64,000 nucleotides of DNA from Yamagishiella unicocca (taxonomy: Eukaryota > Chlorophyta > Chlorophyceae > Chlamydomonadales > Volvocaceae): NCBI GenBank assembly GCA_003116995.1, contig BDSL01000096.1, positions 186,001 to 250,000 of the forward strand. The letters are read 5' to 3'. Below are positions 44,063 to 55,300 of the stretch, piece by piece. Within the stretch, counting starts at the first letter, position 1, and each line of letters opens with the position of its first letter. The notes below the pieces were generated by a model. That model was not told the DNA's origin. It was given only the letters and a program-made list of their open reading frames with translations, and did not search any database. The translations under genes and the position numbers were made by a program.

Positions 44063-47000
44063 ATGTCGCAGCAGCAAATGCTTGTAGGCCTGGCCTGCTT
44101 GGTGGTTTCGCGAGCCGTCGCGATGTGGGGAACCGTGCGGCATTTTACGCGGGCCGTGTGCAACTGGGTGATGAACTTCCCGGCTGCTGCTTACAACCTG
44201 CGGATGCTCTGCCGTCGCGGAATGGCCGACACGGCGGAGCACTTCGCGAGGGGCGATGACGGCGTCACGGAGGCGACGTTCCTCTGCTACGGCCGAATTG
44301 TCTTCATCTACAGGTGGCTGGGTGCTCGGCTGCGTGCCCTTCATTCATAAGAGTGCAATCCGCGTGCATACCGTTGTTCGTCGCAACTCCTTAACGAACC
44401 CAAAACGAGCGAGCGAATTGGCGACCTTAACCGTGAGGCGTCGAGAAGCCAATGAACGAACCCGCGGCTTACTTGCCGCGGACTGAGCTCTCTAGCTTGA
44501 TCAACCACCAACTTACTAGCGGAGCCGCCTTATCGCCCTTATTACTCGCGCTCCCAGGTGGTACGAAGCACAGCAGGCCTTCTCGAGCGGCTCGCTGCAT
44601 CAGCGACTGGGCGACCCAAGCGGCCTGCGCTCGCTGGGCATGTTCCACCAGGTGCGCAGCGAGCTGCTAGCAGCAGGGGCCAACTGCTGCGGCCCGATTG
44701 CGGGCTTGATCGATTGCAGATTCATCCCATCCAGCGCGACAGATAGAGCGGCCATACAATCTGTTGCTTGCGGGTACGCTCGGGTAGCTGCTCCCACCTG
44801 CACTGCTCGCCTGCCATGACTGCACCAGGGTGGCGATTGGTGAGGGAGGGGAAACGTAGAACCGTGAGGGGGCGGGGGGACGGGATGAGGGGTTTAGGTC
44901 TCCTGCTGGCCTCGCGCTGCTGCTGCTGTTGTCCCTTACCTCACCCCTGCGTCCTCCTCCTCCTCCTCCTCCAGGGCATCATCTGGAACAACGACACGGA
45001 CAGGTGGCGCCTGCAGCGCAAGATCTTCTCAGATGGTATGTTGCGATGATGTTATCCGTCCTGGCTGCGACAGCTGCCCGATGTTGCTGATGCTGCTGTT
45101 GACGAACGCCCGGTTTATGTAGTTGCTGCGCTGGTTGCTGCGTGTGTGTGTGTGTGTGTGTGTGCGTTGGCTGCAGCCGTGAAGGACCGCCGCCCCGCCA
45201 GGCGGCAGGTGGTGGCGCAGATGTGTCACGAGGCGGTACAGCTGACGTTGCGGCAAGCGAGCGAGGGAGGCGGCGCCGGACGGAGGGGCGGACGGTAGGT
45301 CGGATGAGGGGGCGGGGGGCGGAGAGTCAGATGATGGGGCGGGGGGCGGAGAGTCAGATGAGGGGGCGGGGGGGAGTAAGTCGGACGTAACCCCAGCTGA
45401 GGGCACATCTACCTGCGGGCTCCTGGAGTGCACGAGCAGCAGCCGAACGTACAACTGCACGCGCGCTGCGTCGCCTCCCTAGCATATGAGCTTCCAGCAG
45501 CTTGCTGACTCACCCCTCCCTAAAACCATAAGAAGTTAAAAACCCTTACATCCATTGCGCTAAAAACCCTAACATCCATTGCGCTCGGCACTATTATTGC
45601 GCCGCCTGCCTGGTGTAAGGACACGCCCGAGCCCCGCCTTCACCGCCCAGCTAGCTGCCTTCGTCACCTGGTGGTCGCTCGGTGCTTCTAGCTGTTCGCC
45701 TGCCTGGCTTCACACGCCCGCACGTGTCGTGACCGCATCCCAAACGTGCCGCGCGCCGTAACGGCCTTCCTTTAAGCGCAGACACCGCAACCTACCTTGT
45801 TGACACCGTTTATTAGTTCCCCGACGAGAAACACGAGACGGGCGGACCGCTGCGAAACACACACGCACACATGCACACACGCACGCGCACACACGCCAGC
45901 CGCCGCCGCGCGCCACCCGCCGCCACAGGTGACGGCGTGGCGCCGCTCGTCCGCCTCCACGGGCTGGACCTGCTCCGCTGCATCACCTGCCGGGTGACGC
46001 TGGCACTGGCGTTCGGGCTGACACCGGATAGCATGTCGTACGGCGAAACCCTGGAGCTGGTGCACCGAGTCAACGCGTTTTTCAAGGCACGTGCGGGAGG
46101 GTGGCGGGAGGGTGGCGTGTTGTTTAGTGACCGCTGTACGTGGGGATGGTTTGTTAGGGAAGCCCCTGGGTCGGCACTTCCAAGAAAACCGATTAGGAAA
46201 ACGTCTGGTACGTACACGCGCCCGGGCCTAGGCAGCGTATCACTGCTGTCGCAAGGTAGGGGTGTGGGAGATGAGGGCTGGGTGCGTGGCCGCCGTGATG
46301 ATGGTGTATGTGAGCTGCTGTAGTGACACAGTGCCGACTTTGGCGATTCTGGTACTCAGTGCGTGTATTGTACAGTACACATGTGCTGCGGTGTTCGTAG
46401 CTATATATATAGCTTACGTATCTGCTGTATGTGGGACACAGATACCGGAGGGGCAAGTATGTACAGCAGGGTCGGTTTCTGTCTCTTTCGTCTCTTTCAG
46501 TGTCAGGCGATGTGCCCGATGGTTCTACCTTCTGGTCTGGAACCCACTGTAACAGTTACTACTAGCAGGGCTACTGGCTGGCTAGGCTGCTTGTGCGTCA
46601 GTGCAGCAGGTAACGATAGCCTATCTAGGATACCGTATGTGGCCTGCAGTTACATGTGTACCCAGGCGCGACCTGATATTGGGTATCGCCGCTGCTGATT
46701 ATTCGACATGCAGGCGTGGGAGTTCTTCCTGCTGCGCCCGCACTGGGCCCGAGGAAGGACGAAATCGAGGCAGCAAGCGGCGGCTGTGCAGGCGCTTCGG
46801 GCCGCCGTGGAGGACGTCTTGCGCCGGGCAACACACGGCAATTGGCCGCCGCCGCAGGAGGCTGCTGCTGGTGTGGGTGCTGTTGCTGCCGTGGGTGCTG
46901 GTGCTGGTGCTGGTGCTGGTGCTGGTGCTGGTGCTGGTGCTGGTGCTGGTGCTGGTGCTGGTGCTGGTGCTGGTGCTGGTGCTGGTGCTGGTGCTGGTGC

Positions 47001-48411
47001 TGGTGCTGGTGGCCCCGCCTTCCTGAGCACCCTGCTGAAGTTCATGGACGCCCCTGGAGAGAAGAGGTCGGTGCGCGAGACGAACATACGTGCGCGGAGC
47101 CCTACATTGCGTCCGTCACTACCGGATAGCTACCGTTATGTAGCAGCAGCAGGCAGCAGCGGCGGGCCGACCCTCCCCTCGCAGCTAGCACTGAACCCCG
47201 GCCATGGCGGCGCCGCTTCAGCTCCTTCTGCCCACTTGCCTCCCGCTGCCGCCTGCCAGCCTACCATGCCTATCTACCCAGCCATCCAACTACTCATCTA
47301 CATACCTAGCTCGCTAATCGGGCGCTCTCCACGCTGTTGCGGCTGCTGTTGCGGCGGCGGCGGCGGCGGCTGCTGTTGCTGCAGGCTCTCCGAGCCCGAG
47401 GTGGTCCAGCTGGCACTGGAGATGATCATCGCCGGCACCGACACCTCCTCCGTCACCATGTACTACGCGCTGCTGGCGCTGAGGGACGACCAGCAGCTGC
47501 AGCGGAGGGTGCGGAAAGAGCTGCAGCAGCAGACGGAGGGTAAGAGGGGCGGGGGCGGGCGGGGGCGGCGGAGGCGGGAGGCGGGGACTTGCCGGCTGGG
47601 CGGGAAGTTTGTTGTGAAGCTGGAGGTTGGATGGCTGGCCTGGGGCAACGTAAGTAATAAGGGGGGAACACACGCACAGCCACAACTAGCCTGGTCCCCT
47701 CGAGCGATCCGCCATTATTGGCGCAAGCTCGCTGCTGCATGCTGTTTATTACTCGTTTATCACGTACGCCCGCTGACTATTGATTGTATGTGTCACCTTC
47801 CTGCATCTTGGACACCGGATGACACCCACACACCCACACACGTGCGCACACATGCATGCACCCACACACGTGCGCAGGTCCGTGCTACGAGCTCGGCTCC
47901 GTGCCGCTGCTCAAGGCGGTCCTCAGTGAGTCCATGCGCTTCAAGCCGGTGGGTCCGGTGGTGATCCGCCAAGCCAGCCAGGACCTCACGCTGGACCGCA
48001 TGCCGCCGCCGCAGCGGCAACGGCAGCAGCAGCAACGGCAGAAGCAGAAGCAACGGCAGCAGCAGCAGCAGCCGGGAGGCGGGGTGGACGGCCGAGGCGG
48101 AGGCGGCAGGTCGCTGCACATCCGGCCAGGCGACAGCGTGGTGATCAACCTGGCGCACATGCACCGAGACCCCCAGGCAGGCACCGGGTACATACACACC
48201 TGCTGCTGCCCGCCTCCCTCATTTGCGCGGCCCTGCTGTGGTCTTAACGGCTTCCTCCCCCCATCCCCCCCCTCACTCGCTCACTACCCCCTCCTCGCTC
48301 GCTCATGGCTACGTTCGCTCGCTCCGCCTGCCGTACATGCCGTACACGCACGCAGGTGTTTCCCTACCCGGACACCTTCGACGTCCGCAACTTTCTGGGG
48401 GAGCTGCGGGG

Positions 48412-48448
<37 letters not shown>

Positions 48449-49156
48449 GGCGGCGGCGGTGAAAAGTACGGCGGCGGCGGCGGCGCCGTCGCCAGGGTGC
48501 CGCCCACCGACGAGGCCGCTGAGCCGGGCCATTGCGACCGCGCCTTCCTGCCCTTTGGCCACGGCCAGAAGGGCTGCGTGGGCAAGCTGCTGGCGCTGGA
48601 TGAGATGTGCGGCGTCATGTGGAGCCTGCTGGGAGTCGTGGAGCTGCCGCCGCTGCCGCAGGGCGGGGGCCAGCAGCAGGGGGAGGGGGCGGCGGCGGGC
48701 GGCGGCGGCTCGGTAGAGGCTGCTGGGGACGGCGGCAGCAGCAGCAGCAGCAGCGGCAGCAACAACAACAACAACAACGGTGTTGCTGCTGGCAGGGAGC
48801 GGCTTGCGGACCCTGGGGGTGGCGATGGCAGTCGCGGCGGTGGGGGGGCAGGTGGGGTTGGGGTTGGGGGTGGGGGTGGGGGTGCGGCGACGGCTCGGCG
48901 CTTGGCTCCTCGGCTCGTGGATGTGGCGACCAAGTGGGAGGTGGCCAACCAGCCGACCGCCGAGCACCTGCTGGAGCTGCGCCTCCTGCCCGCCGCGTCG
49001 CTCCTGGAGGCTCCCAAGGGGCCGCCGACTCCAGGAAGTAAGTGCGGCCTGGGTCGGTTTCGCGGACTCCAGAAAGTAAGTGCGGCCTGGGTTGGTTTTA
49101 TAGTCGCGGTGCGGTCCGGTGTGGAGGGAGGGGAGGGAAAGGAGTTGGCTCCCTAG
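44063..49156 (+). CDS. Cytochrome P450, aromatase (CYP19)-like
   Basis: Haem monooxygenase. Exons 44063-44313, 44558-44651, 44975-45035, 45177-45294, 45900-46086, 46714-47066, 47385-47539, 47878-48176, 48356-49156 join in phase to 772 aa. The N-terminus is hydrophobic (membrane anchor). Family motifs: LGMFHQ-GIIWNND-RW..QRKIF (C helix), FFKAWEFFLLRP, I helix AGTDTSS (371-377), ESMR (ExxR, 424-427), HRDPQVFPYPDTF and the haem loop FLPFGHGQKGCVG with ligand Cys ~580. The segments around GII(W/F)NN, NAW..LL.KP/RP and LRY.PV are closer to animal CYP19 than I would expect for a generic P450; activity on steroids is not implied. Exon 6 has a run of ~20 Gly-Ala pairs, and the last exon has Ala, Gly, Ser and Asn runs before and after the haem loop. 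Two introns (after 46086 and 48176) need GC donors. Exon 1 and the extreme C-terminus are least certain. Confidence 0.85.
45142..45164. repeat. (GT)n microsatellite in a P450 intron
   Basis: Eleven GT units a few bases upstream of the acceptor of P450 exon 4. Confidence 0.95.
45302..45378. repeat. ~29-bp tandem repeat in a P450 intron
   Basis: Three copies of GATGAGGGGGCGGGGGGCGG followed by AGAGTCA, immediately after the GTAGGT donor of exon 4. Confidence 0.85.
46878..47010 (+). repeat. GCTGGT hexanucleotide repeat inside P450 coding sequence
   Basis: More than 20 uninterrupted GCTGGT units, coding for alternating Ala-Gly in exon 6, between the helix after FFLLRP and AFLSTLLKFMD. Confidence 0.95.
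49027..49102 (+). repeat. 38-bp tandem duplication at the 3' end of the P450 gene
   Basis: Two copies of GACTCCAG(G/A)AAGTAAGTGC plus GGCCTGGGT(C/T)GGTTT. Each contains AAGTAAGT, a good donor site, so an alternative 3' exon is possible. Confidence 0.85.
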
Positions 49157-49231
49157 GTGGTCAGATAGCTTAGAAAGCTAGGGTGAGGTCCGTTGGAACC
49201 GGAAGTTTGACTGCGTGGGGCTGTCTCTAGC

Positions 49232-51300
49232 GTGAGGCTAACGACGAGCGCAAGCGCGCGGGCCGTGGGGGGGGGGTGTTTGGCTCATACGTGCTGGTCG
49301 CTGCTGCGTGTTTATTCCGCGGCTGCTCGTAAAGCTACGTACCGACCTGCCGTTGCCTTATCATGCATGTGTGCCTGCGCGCGTGGGTACCTCCGCTCGC
49401 TCACAGGGCCGTCCGCACCACCACGAGCGCCGCTGAGCCCCACGGCAGCGGCTGCGCCCGCTGCCGCCGTACCGCCGCCGCTGCTGCCGTCGCCACCGCC
49501 GCTGGGGGAATCCCTTGCCGTCGCCGAAGTCGCCACCGCGGAGGCTGCTGTTGGGCCCTCCCAGCAGCCGAGCATGCCACGATCACCGGCAGCTGCAGAC
49601 CTGGCGTTGCGGCCGCTGCTGCACCAGCCCCAACCCCACTACTGCGGCCGCCTGGTGTACTTGACAGGCGCGGGCGGCGTGGGCAAGACGACCTTGCTGC
49701 GCGACGCCGCCGAGCAGCTGGCGGGGCGGGGCTGGTGCACACGTAACGAGGTGGCACGGCAGGCGAGTGCCGGTGTACATACGCACGGGGTTGTTTTCCT
49801 TTTTCATTCATACAAGGGACTTGCTTGCTGGCTTGGTGGGGCCGCCCGACGGGAGAATAATGTGATGCAGTGAAGTGGTAGTGCCAGTCACGCGTCGGCG
49901 CTTTACACGCGCTAGAGTCCTCGGCTGCTGGATGGTGGCTCCTAACGTGTTGGTCCCAATTTGAGGAGGGAATTTGGATATGCGACTACGACCCGGCCGC
50001 AAGCGGGATCCGTCCACCTGTGGTAACCGTCACTTTATCCATACGTCCACCGATCCGTTCCTGCAGCTTTTGGAGCAGTCCGGCATCACTCGGTCGCAGC
50101 TGGAGCAGGACGAGCAGGTCTTCCTGGAGTTCCAGCGCAGCCTCATCCGGCAGCACCTCTGCCAGCAGCAGCAGCAGCAGCAGGGGGCGGAGGCAGCGGC
50201 GGCGGCGGGGCACCGGGATGGAGGTAATGGTACCGCTGACGTCAGCGGCGGCGGTGACGACGGCGGCGGGGCAACGCATGCAACGGCGGAAGGCCCCCAG
50301 GCCGCCGCCACTGCTCCTGCAGTAGAAGAAGCAGCAGCAGCACCAGCAGCAGCACCAGCAGCACCAGCAGCACCAGCAGCACCAGCAGCACCAGCAGCAG
50401 CGCTGGCGCGTGGCGGCCCCAGCGGGCTGCTGCTGTGCGACCGGAGCGCACTGGACGCGGCGTGCTACGTCGCCACACGCTTCGGGGCCGACTCGAACGA
50501 GGTGAGTGGGTGCCTCCTGGTGATGGCTGCCGCCTCACTCAATTGCCTGCTGCTGCCCTGCCGCCTTCCTTCCTGCCTTGGCTGCCACCGGCGGGGGACC
50601 GATCAGCTGCTGCTCCTCCGGATTGCAAGCCGGCCTTACTGCCTCGCTCTAAGCCTTTGCTTCCATTCGCATGGCGTCCCTGCCCCATCGCGTCACGGTA
50701 GTAGCCCTCCCTGCCCCCCGTCCCGCCCCTCGCCCTTCGGCTTGTCGCCCCGGACTACTGCAGCTGGAGCGGGTGCTCGCGATGCCGGAGATGCAGCAGC
50801 TGCTGCAGCTCTACCGCACTCGCCCGGCATGCCCCCCGGACGACCCCTCATCACCCGCCCTCAGTACCTGCTGCTGCAGCTGCCTGCACGTGTTGGTGCC
50901 GCCCTTCCAGAAGCAGCAGCAGCAGCAACAACAGGAGCAGCAGCAGCAGCGGCGGGACATTCGGGCCGCCGCCAGGGGCCGCTGGCCGTCGGAAGGGGAT
51001 GACGCGGGGAGCGGTGACGCGGGGTCGGAGGCGGAAAGTGCCGTACAGGACGACGGCGTCCGCCTGCTGAGCAACCTGGCGGAGCTGGTCCGCTACACGG
51101 AGGCGGCGGAGGGCCTGATGCGGCGCCTCAAGGTGCCGTACGTGGTGATGAGATCGTGCGACAGGGAGGGTAGGCGGCAGGAGCTGCTGCGGATCCTTGA
51201 TGAGGACGGAGGAGGCCGCGTGAAGCGGAGCGGGAGCGGGGCCGTGGTGTCGACCGGGGAGAAGCAGCTAGTGGCCACCGTGCATGCCGCCATTCCATGA
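49232..51300 (+). CDS. AAA_28-type P-loop ATPase
   Basis: Exons 49232-49762, 50067-50501 and 50764-51300 (TGA); all phase 0. A Walker A motif GAGGVGKTT follows GRLVYLT, then NEVARQ-LLEQSGITR across the first junction, FLEFQRSLIRQ, LLLCDRSALDA.CY (Walker B/DRS-like motif of AAA_28), LERVLAMP, LHVLVPPF, DDGVR, YTEAAEGLMRRL and VPYVVMRSCDREGR. This order is characteristic of AAA_28 ATPases, whose substrate is unknown. Gln, Ala-Pro (CAGCAC repeat at 50327-50400) and acidic inserts break up the domain. The first intron needs a GC donor (CAG before GCGAGT). The start is uncertain: in-frame ATGs at 49232, 49367 and 49574; the first lies only 75 nt after the P450 stop, so a downstream start is likely. 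The N-terminal ~100 residues are Ala/Pro-rich and could include an organelle-targeting peptide. Confidence 0.75.
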
Positions 51301-51823
51301 TGTGTCCACCCAGTGTATGTAGCAGTAACTGGGCCACAGTGGGCCGCAGACCATATGGTAAAGCCATCGAGCGTATGTGTGCGTATACCGGTATATCGAT
51401 GTGGTGTCGGCGCGAGGAGCATGTTGAGGATTGCGAGGGGTTGTAGCAATTTGTTCCTGGCCTCCGTGGATGCTAACTAAAGGACGGATTGCCGTCCTTC
51501 GTTCCGCCAGGGCACGGAGGAAGGTTTGGTTGTCCTGTTAGGTGGGGGATTGAAGCCGGTTGAAGCGGTTCTGGTTGCTTTGAGCGGACAGAATCCACTG
51601 CAGACTGAAGGTTAGTTCGACAGCAGCGCAGACGCACGTAATGATGCACATGTTGGCATGGGACAATTCGAGCCTCGTACTAACTACATTACTGGATACC
51701 GTAACGGTTGGCAGTTGGGTCTTAGTAAAGAGAGCCTCTTCGACCTAATTAATTACCGGTAAGCTACAAGTTAAGCCCCTGCTAGCTACGACACGCGCCG
51801 AATCGCAACCCCTTCCTGCCCGC

Positions 51824-51828
51824 TTACA
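51824..51828 (-). terminator. TGTAA poly(A) signal of the ELMO gene
   Basis: TTACA on the plus strand, about 0.54 kb beyond the ELMO stop in the gene's sense. Confidence 0.45.
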
Positions 51829-52180
51829 CCAGACCCATCACCGCGAATGACGGAGTGAGCCAAGCACGCGCCAGCCGGCTCGTTCCGGCGCCCCCTGCTC
51901 CCCTCCCCTCCCTTACTCCACTCGAGCCCCCACCCCTGCCACCCCTGCTATCGCCGGCCCTGCGAACCTCCAGCTCCCTCCCCTCACCCCCCAGCATACA
52001 TCCACTGCAGCGCTTCCTGCGACCGCCGCCCCAAACGCGTCGGCTCCGCTCTGATCCATTGACCGACGTCACCACAAATACGACACGACAACTCCACCAG
52101 CCCCTCCGCCCATCCACCTGCGCCCCGGCAGCAGCCCGAGCTACGGTTCGCTCGTAGGCACACGCCACCTAGCGTATAAT

Positions 52181-52185
52181 TGTAA
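52181..52185 (+). terminator. Possible TGTAA poly(A) signal of the AAA_28 gene
   Basis: The first TGTAA I see after the AAA_28 stop at 51300; 880 nt is long for a 3' UTR here, so another signal may be used. Confidence 0.3.
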
Positions 52186-52369
52186 TTCTTCGTGGCTTAG
52201 CAGCAGATAATTAACGCGCCCGCCACCTTCCGCTGTCCACCCTGCTGGAGCGCCCCAAGAAGCAACACCACACCACACGACGCGCCGCCCGCCAGCCCTG
52301 CAACCCATCGCGCCGTGCAGCGCCGCCCTTCGTTGCCCCCCACTGCCCTCCGCTGCCCTGCGTCCTGCA

Positions 52370-55300
52370 TCACCCCAGGTCTGTCGCCACGTCCGCTCCC
52401 AGCAGCTTCTTCCGCAGCGCCAGCATGGTGGCGGGCCGGGAGGCCAGTGCGCGCTCCACCTCGCTCCGGACCCGCTTGAGCACCGCGTTGAACTCCCTGG
52501 AGCGGCACCACCCAGCAACCAACAACAGCAGCAGCATCGATCAGCGACGGCGATCAGCGAGGGCGGTCAGCGAGGCGGCGGTTACACCATGCATGCCATC
52601 AGGCAAGGGGGGTGGAGACGGAGGAGGGTGGGGCGGGGCTGGGTGGATGCGATGGCGGATGACGTCCTCATCCTGAAGCTGCTGCTCGGGCCGTGCCTCC
52701 TGCCACCGCATGCACCAACGCACGTGTCCCACGTCCCTACGGGCGGGCGGGCGAGCGGGCCACACTCACATGTACGACGCGCGCATCTGCAGCCACGTGA
52801 TGTCCAGCAGGCAGTAAGTGGCGCAGTACAGCTCCTCGAACGCCACGTCATTGTCCGACAGGAGGCCCACGAAGGCGCGACCGGCGGCGGATCGGGGGGG
52901 TTCGTCGCTGCTGGCCGCCTATGGGTTGTGGAGGGCGAGGGCGCCGGATAGCATTGAAACGCGTGTTTGTCAAGTGTTCGTTTGAGACGAAGCAACCGTG
53001 GACGGCGGATGGGGGTTTGCGCATACAATGCAAGGCACGTCAGGTCACAAAGCGACTAAAAGGAAGCACGACGTGCGACCCGTAGACATTGACAGGCGAG
53101 AGCCCAGTCCAGTTGCTGCTGGGAGAACAACAAGCGTTGCGCCCCGACCCACCCCACCCCCTGGCATCCACGGGTCTTCCTCGAACCCCCTGACTCAACC
53201 CGCCCACCCCACCCCCCTGGTTTCCCTCGAACCCCCCTGGCCCCACCTTGTGCAGCTCCAGCACCTCCGACAGCATGAACGTGATGTTGAGCCCCGCCAC
53301 CGCGAATGGGTACTCCCACTCCGCCCGGGTGCCCTCGCTCTTGTCCAGCAGGCGCCTGCGGGGCAGCGGTGGGGACGGGGGGCAGCAGATGACCGGACCG
53401 GGCGACACCCCTCCTCTGTGCACTCCGGGGAGGGTGGGCACCCGAGCCGGCAGCGAGATCGCGCACTGCCGTACTACCCCCCCCTGCATCCCACGCCCAC
53501 CGACCACATCCCCAGGCCCGCGCCCTCCTTCCCTTCCTCCCGTCACCGGCGCCACCCGTGCGACCAGACCGCCGCAGCCCCGCCTGCGCCGTGGGCGGTG
53601 CCGGCGTCTGAAACACGGCCGCAGGCGCGGTGACGTCAGCCCTTCCACCCACACACCCTGGCACCGGTTCTTTTATTGTAACCCCCCTGGCGCCACTGCG
53701 GGGACGCCGCTACCCCTGCCTCCGCTCTCCCTGTTCCTACACGACCTTTGAGCCCAAGAAAAACGCCACCGCGGCACCCACTCAGAAACAGTGGCACGGG
53801 CGCACCGCCTCCCGGTCCCCCCAAACCCCCACCTAGGTCCCTTCCACGGGTTTCCTTCCCCCCCCCCCTCACCTGAATGTGTCCGGGTGCACTTCCCCCA
53901 GGTATATGAGGTTCTCCAGCCCGTACATCCCGGCACCCCGGAAGTCGGTGGCGGGGTCCTCCCCCTGGAGCCAACACGCCAGGCAGGGGGGCGGGGCCGC
54001 TCGGGGTGTGAGGAGGGAGCGTGGGACTGGTGCAGCAGGGGCTGCTTGGACGCGGCTGCGGTGCGTGTTACGATCGTATGGCCGGCGGGCGGGCATCGGC
54101 TAGTCGGGAGGGGGGGGGGGTTTCGCACACTCGTAGCTTCCGATACTGCTGCAGGCCGCCACGAGGAAGAGCCCCTCCGCCCCCCCGGGGAAACACCTTG
54201 CTGGAGCACTTTGAACGCAACTGGCATCGGGACAGGAACTGCAGAAAGCGCAATCCAATATCCACAGCGCGGGTGTTCATTCTCACGGGGACGGCCATTC
54301 CCCTTCCTCCCCGGCAGTCCAGTCGTGCCCCACCCTCCCATACTTCACTCTCCGTCCCTCGCCTAGCAATGCCCTCCTCCGGCCTCTTTCCCCCGTCTCC
54401 CAACTCCTCCGGCATACGCACTCAACCGCGTGTTCTAGAACTACTTGCCGATTAGTTTCCGCCGTCCGTTTCCTATGTGGTGTAATCGGGTCTTCTCCCC
54501 CCCTCTCTCCCCCCGCCTCCCAGCCGCAACACACCTGCCAGCCCATCTCCTTCCACTTTGCCGTCTTGAGCGCCGTGCAGGGCTCCCCCGAGAATGCCAG
54601 GCTCCACAACCGCCGCAGCGCATCCTGCAGGGGGCCGGGCAAGGGGGGCGACGGCCGGGTTCCGCATCCATCACACCCCTAGCACACCTCGCGGGTGCGG
54701 CTGTGGCAGCAGCTCCAGGGAGGCAGTGGCAGCAATGACGCGGTGGAAATGGCGGTGGCGGTGGCAGCCGCCGCGCCCGCCGCCGCATTCCTGGCCCACC
54801 TCATTTTGCGCAGAGCCACGTGCCGCGCAGGTTGGGTGCACCCGCCTGCACGTGCTCGCGTGAAAGAGCACAGCGCGCAGGACGACAATGCCTGGCGGTG
54901 CAGCCGCTGATACCCAAAATCTCCCCCCCGGTGGCTGCCCTCACTCCCGGTGGCCGCCCTCACTCCCGGTGGCTGCCCTCACTCCCGGTGGCTGCCCTCA
55001 CTCCCGGTGACTGCCATCTCTACTAAGGCCACTGGCCCCATCCTGGAGGCTGACGCCTCCCTGCCGCCCCACCCCCCAGCAACTCCTAACCATGTCGTGT
55101 CGTAAGTCTCGAAGCCAGGTAGTGTTTTCACCGCGCCAGCTACCCCTCCAAACCCAGGCTATCCCCACCAACCCCGCCCATCAAGCACGCACGTGCCTGC
55201 CTACTTGCTTGCGCCCCACCCCCCCGCCCTCACCCCTGCCCCCAGCACAGGACCCACCTGGTGCGTGTCGTCCGCGATGTCGAACTTCTCCGCCACCCGT

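Larger units (their letters stand above)
51301..52369. other. Convergent 3' regions of the AAA_28 and ELMO genes
   Basis: No coding region recognised. It contains TGTAA in the ELMO sense at 51824-51828 and in the AAA_28 sense at 52181-52185, so transcripts may overlap tail to tail. A small hairpin AAGGACGG/CCGTCCTT sits near 51480-51500. Confidence 0.5.

Noticed and set aside
45295..45928. P450 exon 5 starting after CCACAG at 45929
   Set aside because: It would need a phase-1 donor, but the only good donor of exon 4 (GTAGGT) is phase 2; the acceptor at 45900 fits the phase.
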